Below are positions 5,497 through 5,589 of a stretch of DNA of 5,589 nt, one piece after another. A model generated the notes under the pieces. It made no database searches, was not told the origin of the DNA, and saw only the letters and a program-made list of their open reading frames with translations. Location of the stretch: assembly GCA_005793615.1 (NCBI GenBank), contig SXRI01000398.1, positions 1 through 5,589 on the forward strand, given 5' to 3'. This stretch comes from Bdellovibrionales bacterium (lineage in GTDB: Bacteria > Bdellovibrionota > Bdellovibrionia > Bdellovibrionales > JAMPXM01). The position numbers and the translations under genes were made by a program. The number at the start of each line of letters is the position of its first letter. Positions within the stretch are counted from its first letter, which is position 1.

Positions 5497-5589
5497 TCGC
5501 CTTCAATCCTTTCAGGCTCGACCGCCGGCGCTGTCTCGGGAGGACGTGCGTCTTGCGGTCTTTTGACGGGTTCGCGCGACAACCAGTCG
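5493..5589 (-). CDS. mrdA: C-terminal end of the gene before rodA, probably PBP2 (MrdA)
   Basis: A leftward frame enters from the right edge and ends in TGA at 5493-5495, overlapping the rodA ATG by four bases. The 31 visible residues begin DWLSREPVKRP and end PERIEGE. They are rich in Pro and Glu and look like the unstructured tail beyond a catalytic domain. No penicillin-binding motif (SxxK, SxN, KTG) falls within this piece, so identity rests on position: in many Gram-negative bacteria mrdA (PBP2, the elongasome transpeptidase) lies directly before rodA. The overlap indicates one operon with coupled translation. The existence of a coding tail is likely; the name is an inference from context. 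Confidence 0.6.
   Translation of the reverse strand, partial: DWLSREPVKRPQDARPPETAPAVEPERIEGE

Noticed and set aside
5372..5566. Rightward 64-codon frame over the rodA start and the preceding gene end
   Set aside because: It is antisense to conserved rodA coding sequence and has no ribosome binding site or recognisable motif.

Overview
The window looks like an ordinary chromosomal segment of a Gram-negative, rod-shaped bacterium with roughly balanced base composition. The style of the response regulators, the pbp2-rodA order and the long secreted protein of unknown family suggest the Bdellovibrionota (Bdellovibrio-like, former Deltaproteobacteria). This placement rests on general resemblance, not on a marker gene, and is only moderately confident. 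No tRNA, rRNA, CRISPR array, insertion sequence or phage gene is visible.

Layout, left to right. (1) Positions 1-131 hold the first 43 codons of a leftward gene with a strong ribosome binding site; its family is unknown. (2) Positions 132-350 form a divergent regulatory region. It contains an imperfect dyad (200-235), a direct repeat CAGTTTTA with exact 11-bp spacing (242-260) and a good -10 hexamer (272-277). (3) Positions 351-2066 hold a rightward signalling cluster: a receiver-domain protein with an N-terminal hydrophobic anchor and no output domain (351-899), a small membrane protein (922-1233), and an OmpR/PhoB-family response regulator (1314-2066). No histidine kinase is encoded here. 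(4) Positions 2254-4317 encode a 687-residue exported protein. It has a signal peptide, a proline-rich linker, a transglutaminase/papain-like Cys-His-Asp pattern and an EF-hand-like calcium loop near the C-terminus. (5) Positions 4348-5589 are leftward: rodA (complete), and before it the last 31 codons of a gene that is probably pbp2/mrdA, overlapping rodA by four bases (ATGA). The secreted-protein gene and rodA converge, with a GC-rich hairpin between them.

How the parts may work together. RodA and PBP2 form the elongasome glycosyltransferase/transpeptidase pair, so the right edge is a cell-wall elongation locus. The cluster at 351-2066 looks like an orphan signalling module in which a membrane-tethered receiver and a short membrane protein accompany a DNA-binding regulator. 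The 11-bp-phased repeat upstream has the geometry used by OmpR/PhoB-family regulators, so autoregulation is a testable idea. Whether the regulator controls the exported protein cannot be decided from the sequence. The points most worth attention are the anchored receiver, the resemblance of its anchor to the neighbouring small membrane protein, and the exported transglutaminase-like protein.
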